Origin: Homarus americanus | Lineage: Eukaryota; Arthropoda; Malacostraca; Decapoda; Nephropidae | NCBI RefSeq assembly: GCF_018991925.1 | Contig: NW_024754732.1 | Location: 1,081,001-1,145,000 of the forward strand | Reading direction: 5' to 3' | Length of the DNA stretch: 64,000 nt | In this document: one piece after another, positions 1 to 11,408 of the stretch | Position numbering within the stretch: position 1 is the stretch's first letter | Layout of the letters: the number at the start of each line of letters is the position of its first letter | Notes under the pieces: model-generated | What the model was told of the DNA's origin: nothing | The model's input: the letters and a program-made list of their open reading frames with translations, nothing else | Database searches by the model: none | Program-made: the position numbers and the translations under genes

Positions 1-84
1 CAAGACGGAAGACGGTACAGCCAAGGCCGGCAAGGACTACGAAGCAGCTGAAGGCGAACTTGTCTTCGAGAACAACGAGACTGA
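1..84 (+). CDS. 3' end of a Calx-beta domain exon, probably a sodium/calcium exchanger (SLC8/NCX family)
   Basis: Reading from base 2, the segment gives 27 codons plus two bases (GA) of a split codon. The peptide begins KTEDGTAKAGKDYEAAEG and ends ELVFENNET. The spacing of E-D-G-T-A, A-G-x-D-Y, E-G and L-V-F is the Calx-beta signature. In NCX proteins, Calx-beta domains form the two cytosolic calcium-binding domains (CBD1, CBD2) in the large loop of the plasma-membrane Na+/Ca2+ antiporter. The ELVF-ENNE stretch resembles the matching part of CBD2 best. In vertebrate SLC8A1 a giant exon ends close to this position and mutually exclusive exons A/B follow, which supports the NCX call. The exon begins before the window and ends in phase 2 at a GTAAGT donor. 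Other Calx-beta proteins (FREM-like, integrin beta-4-like) are possible but fit less well. Calx-beta is near certain; NCX is probable. Confidence 0.85.
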
Positions 85-90
85 GTAAGT
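85..90 (+). other. 5' splice site of the intron
   Basis: The coding frame runs to GA at 83-84 and is followed by GTAAGT, a consensus donor. Read without splicing the frame would hit TAA at 86-88, so the end of coding similarity coincides with the donor. The last exon base is A rather than the usual G, so the GTAAGT intron side carries most of the match to U1. Confidence 0.85.
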
Positions 91-786
91 AGTAGAGTCC
101 ATCCCTTTTATCCTTCCACCTCTCATTCTGTAATAGTCCTTCCTCCAAGACGTTTCTGGTAGCAAATGACATTATTTCTAGTATCAGGTGAGCTAGTGAA
201 TACACAGGTAAACCAGCTAATCAACGATAAGCTTTACCTGTTTCCCTAAATATTGTTAGTAACGTGAACGAAAACAAGACACACGACAAACTTGACAGAA
301 TTTATTGAAAAGTTTTATATTGTGAGCAAGATATGAATTGTCCTTTTGCATTTTGTTATATTGATGACCTGTGTTAACATTGGGACTTATTATCGCATTA
401 CTGACCATAAGTTCACTTTCAAAACAACTGTCATATCACACCATGTAATTTTTTTAAACAGGTGAGATACTGGTAGAGCTGTAGTCATTGTTTCTACGAG
501 ATAAATTGTGATGCAACAGAGGCAGCCAGATGCATTCTCAGAGCCCTTCTCCCTCATCCTTGCAGTACTCTTGATATTATAACCATTTGTTTAAATATTC
601 AGATAAATTAATATCCCATATAAAAGGTTCATACATCTGATGAGCGCTGTAAAAAGCGATCTATTGTATTGATGATAACTGACTCGAGAATAACAAATTG
701 AGGGAACAAATCTGATGGTTAAAAAAGTTATCACCAGAAAGAGCGCCGGGCCGAGGAGATGAGGAAGTAGCGAGACAGTTATGTAA
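91..786. other. Unique intronic sequence
   Basis: AT-rich, non-repetitive DNA directly after the donor. Apart from the weak AG|GT site near 461 I see no gene, RNA or repeat. Confidence 0.6.
449..467 (+). other. Weak ratchet-like AG|GT site
   Basis: Seven T residues are followed by AAACAG and GTGAGA, with the junction at 461/462. It has the right order of elements, but the purine-rich AAA before CAG, the absence of a good branch point and a distance of only about 380 nt from the donor make it a poor recursive-splice candidate. Confidence 0.15.
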
Positions 787-954
787 ACATTCCAGCGCTG
801 AGCCTAAAGTACAGTGGAAAGAAAATATAACAGGTTTTCTTTCCACTGGACTTAAGTTCGCTTATTATTTGTACACATTCCAGCGCTGAGCCTAAAGTAC
901 AGTGGAAAGAAAATATAACAGGTTTTCTTTCCACTGGACTTAAGTTTGCTTATT
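787..954. repeat. 88-bp tandem duplication, each copy carrying a 14-bp hairpin
   Basis: Two copies start at 787 and 875 and share ACATTCCAGCGCTGAGCC onward; the second stops near 954. Within each, CAGTGGAAAGAAAA (812-825; 900-913) is the exact reverse complement of TTTTCTTTCCACTG (835-848; 923-936), with a 9-nt loop. Copies differ at few positions (for example TTCGC against TTTGC). It may be a small MITE-like palindrome or a hairpin-driven duplication. Confidence 0.85.
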
Positions 955-2391
955 TTTTTAGTCTTTAGGCGAGAGTTGAAGATAAGATAATTCCAATTAA
1001 TAACTCAGGTGGTGTTGTGTACTGAGCAGTAAGTCAGGTGTTGTGTTTGGTTAATAGAAAGTTGGTTTTGTTTCGATTCCTAATACTAAAAAGAAACCTT
1101 CATCGTTTTGGATCGAGATAATGTTTTTATTTATTTATTTATTTTAGTATATCTCCAAGTTCTTGTCCCTGAAAAAGATGATTAAGGCCAGGTGTCCAGA
1201 AGTCGAGACTCAAACTGTAGTGTGTCCCCCAGGTAGAATTCTTGTACCTCCTCCCAATCATTTTTTTTTATTAGAATTAACAAAAATCATAACAGGTTGA
1301 ACACTCTCACATGACACAAAGTTCAACTAGAATTTTATATTACTGTACAATATAGGAATTTTTACCTGCATCATTAGTTCAGTATTGGAGGTAGACGTAA
1401 CACAGGATTACTTACAGATATTACTAATAATATTAAGAAACGGTGTAATGATTATGATGATTACTTAACGAGTTTTTTTTTTTTTTGAGAACTTGTTGGA
1501 CATCTGAAGGTTAGTTATAGCAGAAGTACACTTGATAAGGAAGATTTGACTCTATACTTCTCTGTTATTTCTCTATATTACGAGTCAGTATTGGTATATA
1601 GCTTTCAGATTATGGCTATATTATTCTCCCACTTATCATGTACATTACTAGCCAATGTTACTCTACTTCCCGTCACTCTCTCCACCACTAACACAGGTCG
1701 CACTTATTGCCTTCACTCATCACGTGTTCTCCCCATCATTATCCTTTACACTCTCTCCCTCATCACTAGCACCTCTTCCATGTTCATCACCTCGACTTCT
1801 GCTTTGTTTCATCACTTCTCATATCTGTCTCATAAACTCTCATATATTTGAGCTCAGTATCAAACGCTACTACTACTATGGCTGCTGAAAGTCTGTCCGT
1901 AGTAAACAATACTTTGAGTGGCCGTAATTTATCATGCACGCAAAAACTAAACTCTTGAGTGAAAGAGTGACGCGCCTGGGGGTTGTGTTCTATAGTTCCT
2001 CTCTGGGTAGTAGCTGGCATGCTGGCGGCTCTCTGCGGAGACTCACCTTGACCCAGATGCTCTTGAGCTTCACACTTCCTGGGATAAATGGTGTTTTTCG
2101 CTCCCTAGGCTAATGGGATCCTAACACCCCCCAGTGATGGTGACCTTCCCCCCCCCCCGGGCTAGCAGAGAGAGAGAGTCTCAGACGGAACACGTGAGAG
2201 ACAGCGTGGCGGGTTAGTAGTGTGGTGTGGTCGATACTAAGCCTCAGGAGTCAGGGATAGTTGGTACACTTAGGGAACAAAATAACAGTAATCTGCGTTA
2301 GTAGTTAAGGTTACCAGTTAATGTTTATTGGTTTAGCATCATCACAATCTTACACGTGGAATAATTTTCTTGAAATATGAAAAAAATGAGG

Positions 2392-2396
<5 letters not shown>
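955..2396. other. Unique intronic sequence with short homopolymers
   Basis: AT-rich DNA with short TTTA and T runs near 1120-1145 and 1471-1486, and a C run near 2148-2158. Small open frames (for example 1546-1851 +) have no recognisable domain and are treated as chance. Confidence 0.55.

Positions 2397-2449
<53 letters not shown>
2397..2449. repeat. (GA)n microsatellite
   Basis: About 26 uninterrupted GA units. Confidence 0.95.
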
Positions 2450-2452
<3 letters not shown>

Positions 2453-2904
2453 CAGGAGGAAGCCCCAGACACCATTGACAAGCTATTATTTGTGAAGAGG
2501 CTAGGGAAGGGAGGGGTAACATGACCCTAACACACACACCGTTAAGGGGAAGAAGAGGGAACTGAGCTATCTTAGTGAGAGCAGGAACAGTGGAATAGAA
2601 TCTTATAAAAGGTGTTGAAATTGGTTGATTCTCGTATAATTGAAAATGATGAAGATAGGTTGAGAGAGAGATAAGAAAGATACAAGTGGGGAATAAAATG
2701 AATAAGGATGAATAAAAAGCAGGACGGTGGGGAAAAAGGGAAACAAAATATTAAAGGACGAGGATATAAGAGAGAGCCATTATTATTTTGTTGTCTATAA
2801 GGGACCGATGGCAGCCACTTTACCCTCTCAGTGGCCTTCTTGACCTGCAGAAAGTGAGACTCATCAAAACTTATTCTTCTCCACCTAACCTATAATAGGG
2901 TACG

Positions 2905-2935
<31 letters not shown>

Positions 2936-2951
2936 ATTTCTCTCTCTCTGG
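2905..2951. repeat. C run and (CT)n microsatellite
   Basis: A C10 run is followed by about 11 CT units and a second short CT block. It lies just before the large CT-containing minisatellite and may share its origin. Confidence 0.85.
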
Positions 2952-3058
2952 CTAACTGGTACTGGGATTGTCTGCGTGGCACATTGTTTGTCTAAAAGGT
3001 ACAGAGTGTCTTGTGTGGTGCAGAGATAGTATTTGTCTGTGTGGTACTGTGCTCTTAC

Positions 3059-4999
3059 GGGTGCTGGGTGCCACCCTCTCTCTCTCCCGGGTGCTGGGTG
3101 CCACCCTCTCTCTCTCCCGGGTGCTGGGTGCCACCCTCTCTCTCTCCAGGGTGGGTGCCACCCTATCTCTCTCCTGTTGGGTGCCACCCTCTCTCTCTCC
3201 CGGGTGCTGGGTGCCACCCTCTCTCTCTCAGGGTGCTGGGTGCCACCCCTCTCTCTGTGGGTGCTCTCTCTGGTGCTGGGTGCCACCCTCTCTCTCTCCA
3301 GGGCTGGGTGCCACCCTCTCTCTCTCCCGGGTGCTGGGTGCCACCCCTCTCTCTCCAGGGTGCTAGGTGCCACCTCTCTCCCCGGTGCTGGGTGCCACCT
3401 ATCTCTCTCCCCCGGGTGCTGGGTGCCACCCTCTCTCTCCAGGGTGCTAGGTGCCACCCTCTCTCTCCAGGGTGCTGGGTGCCACCCTCTCTCTCCCGGG
3501 TGCTGGGTGCCACCCTATCTCTCTCCCAGGTGTTGGGTGCCACCCTCTCTCTCTCCAGGTGCTGGGTGCCACCTCTCTCTCTCCAGGGTGCTGGGTGCCA
3601 CCCTGACCTCTCTCTCCAGGTGCTGGGTGCCACCCTCTCTCCTCTCTGGGTGCTGGGTGCCACCCTCTCTCTCCAGGGTGCTGGGTGCTCTCTCTCCGGG
3701 TGCTGGTGTTCTCTCTGTTGGGTGCCCTCTCTGGTGCTGGGTGCCACCCTCTCTCTCTCCAGGGTGCCACCTCTCTCTCTGCTGGGTGCCCCCTCTCTCT
3801 CCGGGTGCTGGGTGCCACCCTATCTCTCTCTCCAGGTGTTGGGCCCACCCTCTCTCTCTGGGTGCTGGGTGCCACCCTCTCTCTCTCAGGGTGCTGGGTG
3901 CCACCCCCTCTCTCCCGGGTGCTGGGTGTCACCTCTCTCTCTCCAGGTGCTGGGTGCCACCCTCTCTCTCTCCCGGGTGCTGGGTGCCACCCTCTCTCTC
4001 TCCAGGGTGCTGGGTGCCACCTCTCTCTCCTCTCTCGGGTGCTGGGTGCCACCCTCTCTCTCTTCCGGGTGGGTGCCACCCTCTCTCCCGGGTACTGGGT
4101 GCCACCTCTCTACCCACCTTCCCTCCTGGGTGCAGGTGCCACCCTCTCTCTCTCGGTGCTGGGTGCCACCATCTCTCTCCAGGTGCCACCCTCTCCCGGG
4201 TGCTGGGTGCCACCTCTCTCTCCCGGGTGCTGGGTGCCACCATCTCTCTCCCAGGTACCACCCTTTCTCTCCCGGGTGCTGGGTGCCACCTTCTTTCTCC
4301 TGGTGCAGGGTGCCACCCTCTCTCTCTCGGGTGCTGTGCCTCTCTCTCCTGGGTGCCACCCTCTCTCTCTGGTGCTGGGTGCCACCCTCTCTCCTGGTGC
4401 TGGGTGCCACCCTCTCTCTCCCGGGTGCTGGGTGCCACCATCTCTCTCCTGGTACCACCCTTTTCTCTCCGGGTGCTGGGTGCCACCTTCTTTCTCCTGG
4501 GTGCAGGGTGCCACCCTCTCTCTCGGGTGCTGGTGCCAACCCTCTCTCTCCAGGTACTGGGTGCCACCTTCTTTCTCCTGGGTGCAGGGTGCCACCTCTC
4601 TCTCGGGTGCTGGGTGCCACCATCTCTCCTGGTGCCACCCTCTCTCTCTGGTGCTGGGTGCCACCATCTCTCCCAGGTGCCACCCTCTCTCCCCGGGTGC
4701 TGGGTGCCACCATCTCTCTCCTGGGTGCCACCCTCTCTCTCCCGGGTGCTGGGTGCCACCATCTCTCTCCCTGGTACCACCCTCTCTCTCCCAGGTGCTG
4801 GGTGCCACCATCTCTCTCCCGGGTGCCACCCTCTCTCCCGGGTACCACCCTCTCTCGGGTGCTGGGTGCCACCATCTCTGGGTGCCACCATCTCTCTCCC
4901 GGGTGCCACCCTCTCTCTCCTGGGTGCTGGGTGCCACCATCTCTCTCCCGGGTACCACCCTCTCTCTCCCGGGTGCTGGCCGTCACCCTCTCTCTCACC
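3059..4999. repeat. 1.9-kb minisatellite of ~30-bp GGTGCTGGGTGCCACC...CTCTCT units
   Basis: Tandem units of GGGTGCTGGGTGCCACC plus a variable CTCTCTCTCC tract. The second half contains mixed variants with GCCACCATCTC and GGTACCACC. The unit lacks stop trinucleotides on both strands, so overlapping frames of 130-670 codons stay open in several frames; these are not genes. Unit length varies through the CT tract, so no frame is conserved. Confidence 0.95.
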
Positions 5000-5160
5000 T
5001 CTTCACGAATAATAGTTTCCCGATGACATCCGCTCTCCCCCTCCCTTCTTGAATTAACGATGCCTGGTTGCATTTTGTCTCTTCATTCTATAATCCTGTT
5101 TTCTATAACAAAACCTTAAGTTTTCTTCCTTTTGTATGACTATTCATGAGTGTCCGAGGG

Positions 5161-5164
<4 letters not shown>

Positions 5165-5203
<39 letters not shown>
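5165..5203. repeat. (CA)n microsatellite
   Basis: Uninterrupted AC dinucleotides, about 19 units. Confidence 0.95.
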
Positions 5204-5207
<4 letters not shown>

Positions 5208-5966
5208 ATAGTATACATGCTATTAATTGCTATTGTATTAATTAGAGGTCTCCCTGGCCTCAGCAACTCCTCACAATTAATGGTCCCTTGATCAATGCAT
5301 GTAACCAGTGGACACAGCCTACCACCCCAGACCACCACCTGTGTACACACCTACTGTACCTATCTGTCTCCTTAGCTCTTGTCTGAAGTCGTTTATGGTG
5401 TGTACATATGTGTGTTTACCAGATAGTTTTAATCTCAGGAGTGTGTGTACTTCTTACCAGAGGCAGACTGGTCCAGGCAAGGTGTAGGGGCTATATCTGG
5501 CAACACTGACGATATTCCTCCAAGAATTTAATACAGAGGAACTGATGAAATTCAGATACATGAACTTGCTGCTACACTATATACTGAAGGGCAGATACTA
5601 TCCCCAGTTATGATAAGCACTGAAGGTCATTAGAATAAATCTTTGCTGACTTACGTTATCGACAAATACATTACGAAAGAAGATCAGTAAAAGTGTTGAA
5701 ATTTATCATCAGCTTTAAGAAGGATAAAAAAAAAGCGGTTCTGAATCTTCACTTGATAGAGAAAGTGTTGGTTAGGTGCACCATAGTATAACTCTCCCCA
5801 CTATAGATTAGCCTCGGCACTTATCACTTTGACGGAAAATCGGTATAAAGTGTTGAGCATCTTATCAACCAGTGGACCCTTTCCCTCACACTGTTCTCCT
5901 CGCTATTGTCCAAACGTGGCGGTGATGTGCATAAAACACCTGACTATTCACGTTTTAAGAGATATT
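5204..5966. other. Unique intronic sequence
   Basis: No repeat or gene recognised. A 227-codon open frame begins at 5829 and runs into the following 36-bp array; its non-repeat ends show no known domain. Confidence 0.5.
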
Positions 5967-6326
5967 GTGGCCACTAATGATTCACGTGACCTAGAGTATG
6001 TTGTGGCCACTAATGATTCACGTGACCTGGAGTATGTTGTGGTCACTAATGATTCACGTTACTTAGGGTATGTTGTGGCCACTAATGATTCACGTTACCT
6101 GGATTATGTTGTGGCCACTAATGATTCACGTGACCTGGAGTATGTTGTGGCCACTAATGATTCACGTTACCTGGATTATGTTGTGGCCACTAATGATTCA
6201 CGTGACCTGGAGTATGTTGTGGCCACTAATGATTCACGTTACTTAGGGTATGTTGTGGCCACTAATGATTCACGTGACCTGGAGTATGTTGTGGCCACTA
6301 ATGATTCACGTTACCTGGATTATGTT
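5967..6326. repeat. Ten 36-bp minisatellite units, open in one frame
   Basis: Exactly 360 bp of units starting GTGGCCACTAATGATTCACG. Three variants alternate, encoding endings DLEYV, YLDYV or YLGYV after VATNDSR. Because the unit is 12 codons, the frame from 5829 to 6512 stays open. GTGGCCAC and CACGTG are palindromes within the unit. The non-repeat flanks lack any domain and no splice context is evident, so I call it noncoding repeat. Confidence 0.9.
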
Positions 6327-6964
6327 GTGGCTACAGTATTGTCGTGGAATTGTGGTTTATCTTCTGGTGCCTTGAAATGGAAAACGTTCTACTACTTACA
6401 TTCTGAAACATCACAACACAACAAGCACATACTAAATACCTGTTGTAGTTTCTACCTTATGAAACATCTTTATCGAATTTACAAGTTACGAAATAGATCT
6501 ATACCCGTGTAAGAAAACTAGATCAATATAACGAGTGTCCGAGAGAATACGCTAAAGTTTACAAGGAAGAACATTAATCTTTCTTAACTTTTGACTGTCT
6601 CTCAATAATGTTAGCACAAGACCTTGGTAAAGACCCGTCCAATAGGCCGTTCCGTAGAGTCTACCTCATCCCAGTCATCGTTGTATACCTCTGATGCCAA
6701 TCCACTAATGCACTTCATTGATTTTGCATGTTTACGACCCAAGCTTATCCCCTGGGGAAAGGCAAGGGCTTACCGCAGCACTTTATTACTGTGGGGCGAT
6801 GAAGGGTAGCCAGTGTTGTATGGGGGAGAGAGAGGGTGACAAGTGAAGGGGAAAGGGAAGAGGGGGAGGGTGGCTGAGAGTGACATGTAGAGAAGAAGAG
6901 GAGGAGGATAATGCTGGTACACGGAGAGGTTGTGTGTGGGGGCGGGCTAGGAGAACAGGATGCA

Positions 6965-7019
6965 GTGTGTGTGTGTGTGTGTGCGTGCGCGTGTGTGTGT
7001 GTGTGTGTGTGTGTGCGCG
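6965..7019. repeat. (GT)n with GC interruptions
   Basis: Alternating purine-pyrimidine sequence (GT with GTGCGTGCGC inserts) ending directly at the SINE target-site duplication. Confidence 0.9.
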
Positions 7020-7032
7020 TAATAGGATGGAA
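7020..7032 (+). repeat. Left target-site duplication of the SINE
   Basis: TAATAGGATGGAA here is repeated exactly at 7384-7396, flanking the inserted element. Confidence 0.9.
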
Positions 7033-7383
7033 GGGCAGCCTGTGGTGTAATGGTCAGCATTCTCGCCTCGCAAGCGAGCGGACCCGAGTTCGATCCCGGG
7101 CACGATGAAACTATGGGCAAAGTTTCTTCACGCCATTTGCCTCTGTCTACCCAGCAGTAATTGGGGACCTGGATGTTGATCGATTTGCGTATCGTATTCC
7201 GGCGTAATGGTTAGCCAGTGCAGTTGGCGAGTTGTCCGTTCTTGTCGGACTCTTCCTTGACACTGGGTCATGCAACTTGTTAACTTAGGGTGTGGTTGTT
7301 GTGTTGGCGACAGCATCTACACCTTAAACACGCCTAGGTGGCCCTTAGGCCGGCCATCCTCGTTACACGAGGTGCAACCATTA
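7033..7383 (+). mobile_element. tRNA-derived SINE with intact target-site duplications
   Basis: The head (about 7036-7107) folds like a tRNA. The A box is TGGTGTAATGG (7043-7053) and the B box AGTTCGATCCC (7087-7097). The anticodon stem CTCGC/GCGAG encloses CTCGCAA with anticodon CGC (alanine-like), and 5 of 7 acceptor positions pair. The T stem has mismatches, so this is not a working tRNA. A tRNA-unrelated body of about 270 bp follows, and a perfect 13-bp duplication flanks the element. This is the pattern of RNA polymerase III SINEs mobilised by a LINE. I cannot name the family. Confidence 0.88.
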
Positions 7384-7396
7384 TAATAGGATGGAA
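7384..7396 (+). repeat. Right target-site duplication of the SINE
   Basis: Exact copy of the 13-bp sequence at 7020-7032, marking the 3' limit of the insertion. Confidence 0.9.
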
Positions 7397-8719
7397 AAAT
7401 AACAGGTGTAGATTATAGGACCCTCTCCTTGCAAGCGTAGACTACACAGTAGTTATCTTAAGGAGTTATGAAGGACCCCCTGGTTAGCGTTGATTATATT
7501 AAGTAATGTAAACAGGTTGTGTTTACTCAGGGGTGACACTTGTGTGGTCAGTGCGCAGAGGTTGGACGGGGAAGTGGACTTAAGTGAAGACAGAGACGGG
7601 AAAGTGGACAGTAGTTCAATGAAAGAATGCTAGACGGGGATCCTAGATGGCGACTCAGTACAGTAAACAGAAATTAGATGAAAACCAGAATAGAGAGATG
7701 GAAAGTGAACATTAAGCACTGGTCAGAGAGGTGAACAATGGTGAGCTGGAAGTCGGAGTTTAAAATAATAATGGAGAAATTTGTTAAGTTATGAAGGGAA
7801 GTGACACCTGTAGGATAGGCTTACCGTACAGCGGAAACAGTCTTGAAATAAAACTTGTATTACAAAACACAGGTTAATGAGGTGAAAGATAAATAAGATA
7901 AAGGAAAGAGAGATAGGAGGGAAGGCAACTGACAGAACGGATGGAAAGGGTAGGAAGAAGTGATATGATGATTTTGAGTAAAGAAAACAGGTTGACAAAG
8001 AGATTGACTGAAGGTTGTTTCAAGGTTAGTGGAAGACTGAATGTATGTTCCTGGCAGACTACGAGAGGGAACTGGGTGGATGGTTCTTTGAGGTCCTCCT
8101 TTGTGGTCAAGAATTGAAGAGCAAGATGAGAGAAGCTTTGTGGGTTATCGACGCAGAAACAACCTTTCATGAATTGTCTAGGTGAGGGTCTCGGGGAAGA
8201 GCGTGACATTAGGAGACAATGATAAATTCTAGACCAAAACAGATCTTACTACTGAACTTAAGACTGTCACTGAAGAAGGTCTGACTGTAATCAATTTTAA
8301 CGTATCGTATCGGGATCTGTGTTAAGGGCCTGTTTTAACATAGTGAGTTAAATATAAACGACATTAACATCGGGTGGAATATAACGAGAAAGACTTCGAT
8401 TACATTATTAACCTCTACCAATGAATTTCTTCCCTTTTGAGGATATATGAATATAAATCTGGACACACACACACACCATTCTGATTTATTCTAGTGTAAT
8501 AAATTTCTCTCTCTGGGAACTGGTCATCTTAACTGCGTAGGTAAATCAGCTTCCATAGGGCTATAATTCTTGTTAATGTTATACGTTTATGTGAGTGAGA
8601 CTACAATCATAATAGGAAATTTGGTATGAAAAAAGTTATAGTTTTCTTCTGTTTGTTATTGAGTCCAATACATTACATAGATTATATACGGAATGAGTGT
8701 ATTCTTAGGTTATAATGAA

Positions 8720-8720
<1 letters not shown>
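7397..8720. other. Unique intronic sequence
   Basis: No recognisable gene. Purine-rich stretches (for example 7880-8060) give minus-strand open frames without domains. Confidence 0.5.

Positions 8721-8758
<38 letters not shown>
8721..8758. repeat. (TG)19 microsatellite
   Basis: Uninterrupted TG dinucleotides. Confidence 0.95.
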
Positions 8759-8759
<1 letters not shown>

Positions 8760-11408
8760 TCATACGCTAAATGCTCCAATTATACATTTGTAACCCTTAT
8801 CAATATCATTTCCTTATGAACTTATTCTTTAAAGTCGTAATTCTGTTCTTTAGTCCAGTAAGTGTCCTTTGTGTCACAGATGCATGAATTAATCTTCTTA
8901 TTACTTCAGTCTCATTTGCATGTTGATAATCTCGTATTGTTATCATCAAAGAGTGTGTTGTTTTCTAACTCAACGGCTAGTTTACTTAACCTGTTTTCTC
9001 ACTGGTGGACGCCCTCAACCACCTCACTGGGCCTCAAGTTCCTTCAGAATTCAGAAGATTAATACAGCCTGTGTGTGGGGTTAATCTACAGCCCTACACT
9101 CTCGAAGATCACCTTTGTACACAGCCACCCTTCCCTTCCCTCCCCTTCCCTAAAGAGACGATGCTAATATCTCCCCCAGCACCTTTACATTTCTGCTGCG
9201 TCGATCATCGTATTATTGCTTCAAGTTAACGTGTATCTTCTTTTATATTATGCACTTGTCATCTCAGTTCCCAAACATACATTAAGGCGACAGGAAAGTA
9301 ATTTGACCAAGGATAGTCAACAAAGTCACCATATACCTCCAGTAGGTTTCCTTTCACCAGATAATGACAAAGTTGAAGTCACCAGGATTTGTGTTGTGTT
9401 GTGCATATGGACGAGTGTGTGGGCTGAGGTCGAGAGATTAAAGTTACCATTATATACAGTATATTTCCTCAAGTTTTAAAATCTCATTGTAAATCCCTCG
9501 ATAGCGTAGAAGACTGTAAGCTCCCACAACATCCCCAAGCGAGGGTTCTTTGTGCTTGTAATCGGTATTGTATAGAGACTCGCCACTCCACCAATATTTC
9601 TATAGCGAAGAGAAAAGAGTGGGTCCATCCTCGTCTCTGAGCGGCATCATCCAGTGTAAGGGGACATTTTCTTCCCTCTCTCGCCCTTACCTCATATTCA
9701 TTTCATGACTACGTGTGCTTAGACGACTCAGGACTTGGATGTGGTTAAAACTGTTCACTAAGATTGTTTTTATTTTGAGATGTAGAATTGAGGGAACCAG
9801 AGCCGGAGTGTCAGGGTGGTGCTTGGTCTTCTGTCCTCAGCTGCTGTTATTTATGGGGTAATTAAATAAAAAAAAGTCTGTCCTAGGATGTGGGACCTAG
9901 GGAATGTTGCTCAGTGTAGATAGTTTATTATTAACCCATGCTGTTGAAGTACCTAGTTAAGGAACAGTAACAAATAAATAAACACTGGTCAGGGTCTCAT
10001 GACGGTGTTAAGTCAGGTGTTATCAGGTACACACAACACTTTTATTACTTCACCAGATATGTTCAGTACTTGTAGGTCATGTTGTGCGGTCATTAAAATG
10101 GCGACAGGAAAGTTTGAGCGTAAGGAACTGTGGGACACGTGTTGTTCTTCCTCGGCTACCACTGCGGCACAAGATGTCAGCACAGCACATCGTATAGGTC
10201 CATGAACTGCCTGGTGGCCAACACAACTCTTGAGTACAATGTGTGAGGCCATGTTCGCCATGTGTCTGCTACTTTTTCACACCCTGCCCTCTACCCCAGG
10301 GGCCACTATCAAACTACCTAACTTCAGCTGAATGACCCCAACTTGTCTAGACAGCAGCTTTGATCAGCGGAAACGGAGGGTATAAACTTTGGTTATTATC
10401 TGGTTCCCTGCGAGGTCAGCCCTCCTTCTTCCAATCTGGAGTGAGTCCCAAGCAGCAGGGGCAGTAAACCTATGTTCCTCAAGGATAAGATCTAGACGGT
10501 GCAAGCCGAGCACGTCGCCTTTACCACCAATGGGTTCAGCTGGAGAACGATCATCCATATTACAGCACGGTATATTACAGAGTATTCTGTTATACTCGTA
10601 TAATTCAGATATATTGATTGATAATTTTTTATCGTAACATTATTGCTCACATGTGTTGAATAATGACCATGCTTGTGAGAAATTAACATTATGCGTGTAA
10701 ATCAACTTGTGTTTGACGAAGAACTTTTGTTTTACTTATGAAGTGAAAAGGTCAGTCAAGGACAGAGATACAAGCCAGGCCTTTCTACCCTGTTGCTGTG
10801 AAGACCTATGGCGGGAGGCTGGTTCTGGCTGCTTACATAATCCTATAACACATGGGACTGTCTCTCTCTCGCCTCCATCTTTGTTTATGTAAATACGAAC
10901 AACATTACTACACATACAATCTATACTGAAATGAGATAATTAATATGAATAACTTAGCATCACTGTAAATAACTGTTATTTCCACGATGTCGCGTCTCAA
11001 CCACAGAATATCAACAATTAAATGCGTACTAGACAGTATATAACAAACACTGTCATTTAACACCCATCAACACAGAAGCTACACACCGCACACTATCCTG
11101 AGTAACAATATGTCAAGTGAGACCCACACCACTACCCCGGGTGATCCAGTGTGAGTACAAGAATGTAGATTTCTTGTTTTTTATTGATATTTTTATTTTT
11201 TTTATTATATGAATCAATAAATACCAATGTTATTATTCGAAGTCCTATTTCACATTGATGATTGAATATACTAACGCTAGAATGGGGTTGGGGGTAGGTA
11301 TCTTGCAATCTTTCACTTCCAATCGTCTTAATGTGTCTGTCACCCTGGTCAGTTCTCTTAGTTTTCGTTGACTCCTTTTCATATTTCTCTACTGCTTGTC
11401 AATGCTTC
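8759..11408. other. Unique intronic sequence, 2.6 kb
   Basis: Largely non-repetitive. Short frames at 9999-10205 (+) and 10364-10558 (-) lie in somewhat GC-richer DNA but match no family I recognise. No tRNA or repeat array seen. Confidence 0.45.

Noticed and set aside
449..467. Fourth ratchet point at 461/462
   Set aside because: Purines interrupt the tract next to CAG, no branch point is visible, and it is only about 380 nt from the donor.
3011..5026. 671-codon and similar long open frames on both strands
   Set aside because: They lie in a tandem repeat whose unit has no stop codon on either strand; all are low complexity and several frames are open at once.
7036..7107. Functional tRNA-Ala(CGC) gene
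   Set aside because: T stem and acceptor stem contain mismatches, a SINE body follows, and 13-bp target-site duplications flank the whole 351 bp.
10364..10558. 64-codon minus-strand frame as a gene or transposon piece
   Set aside because: Reads like protein in composition, but I can match it to no family; too short to support alone.
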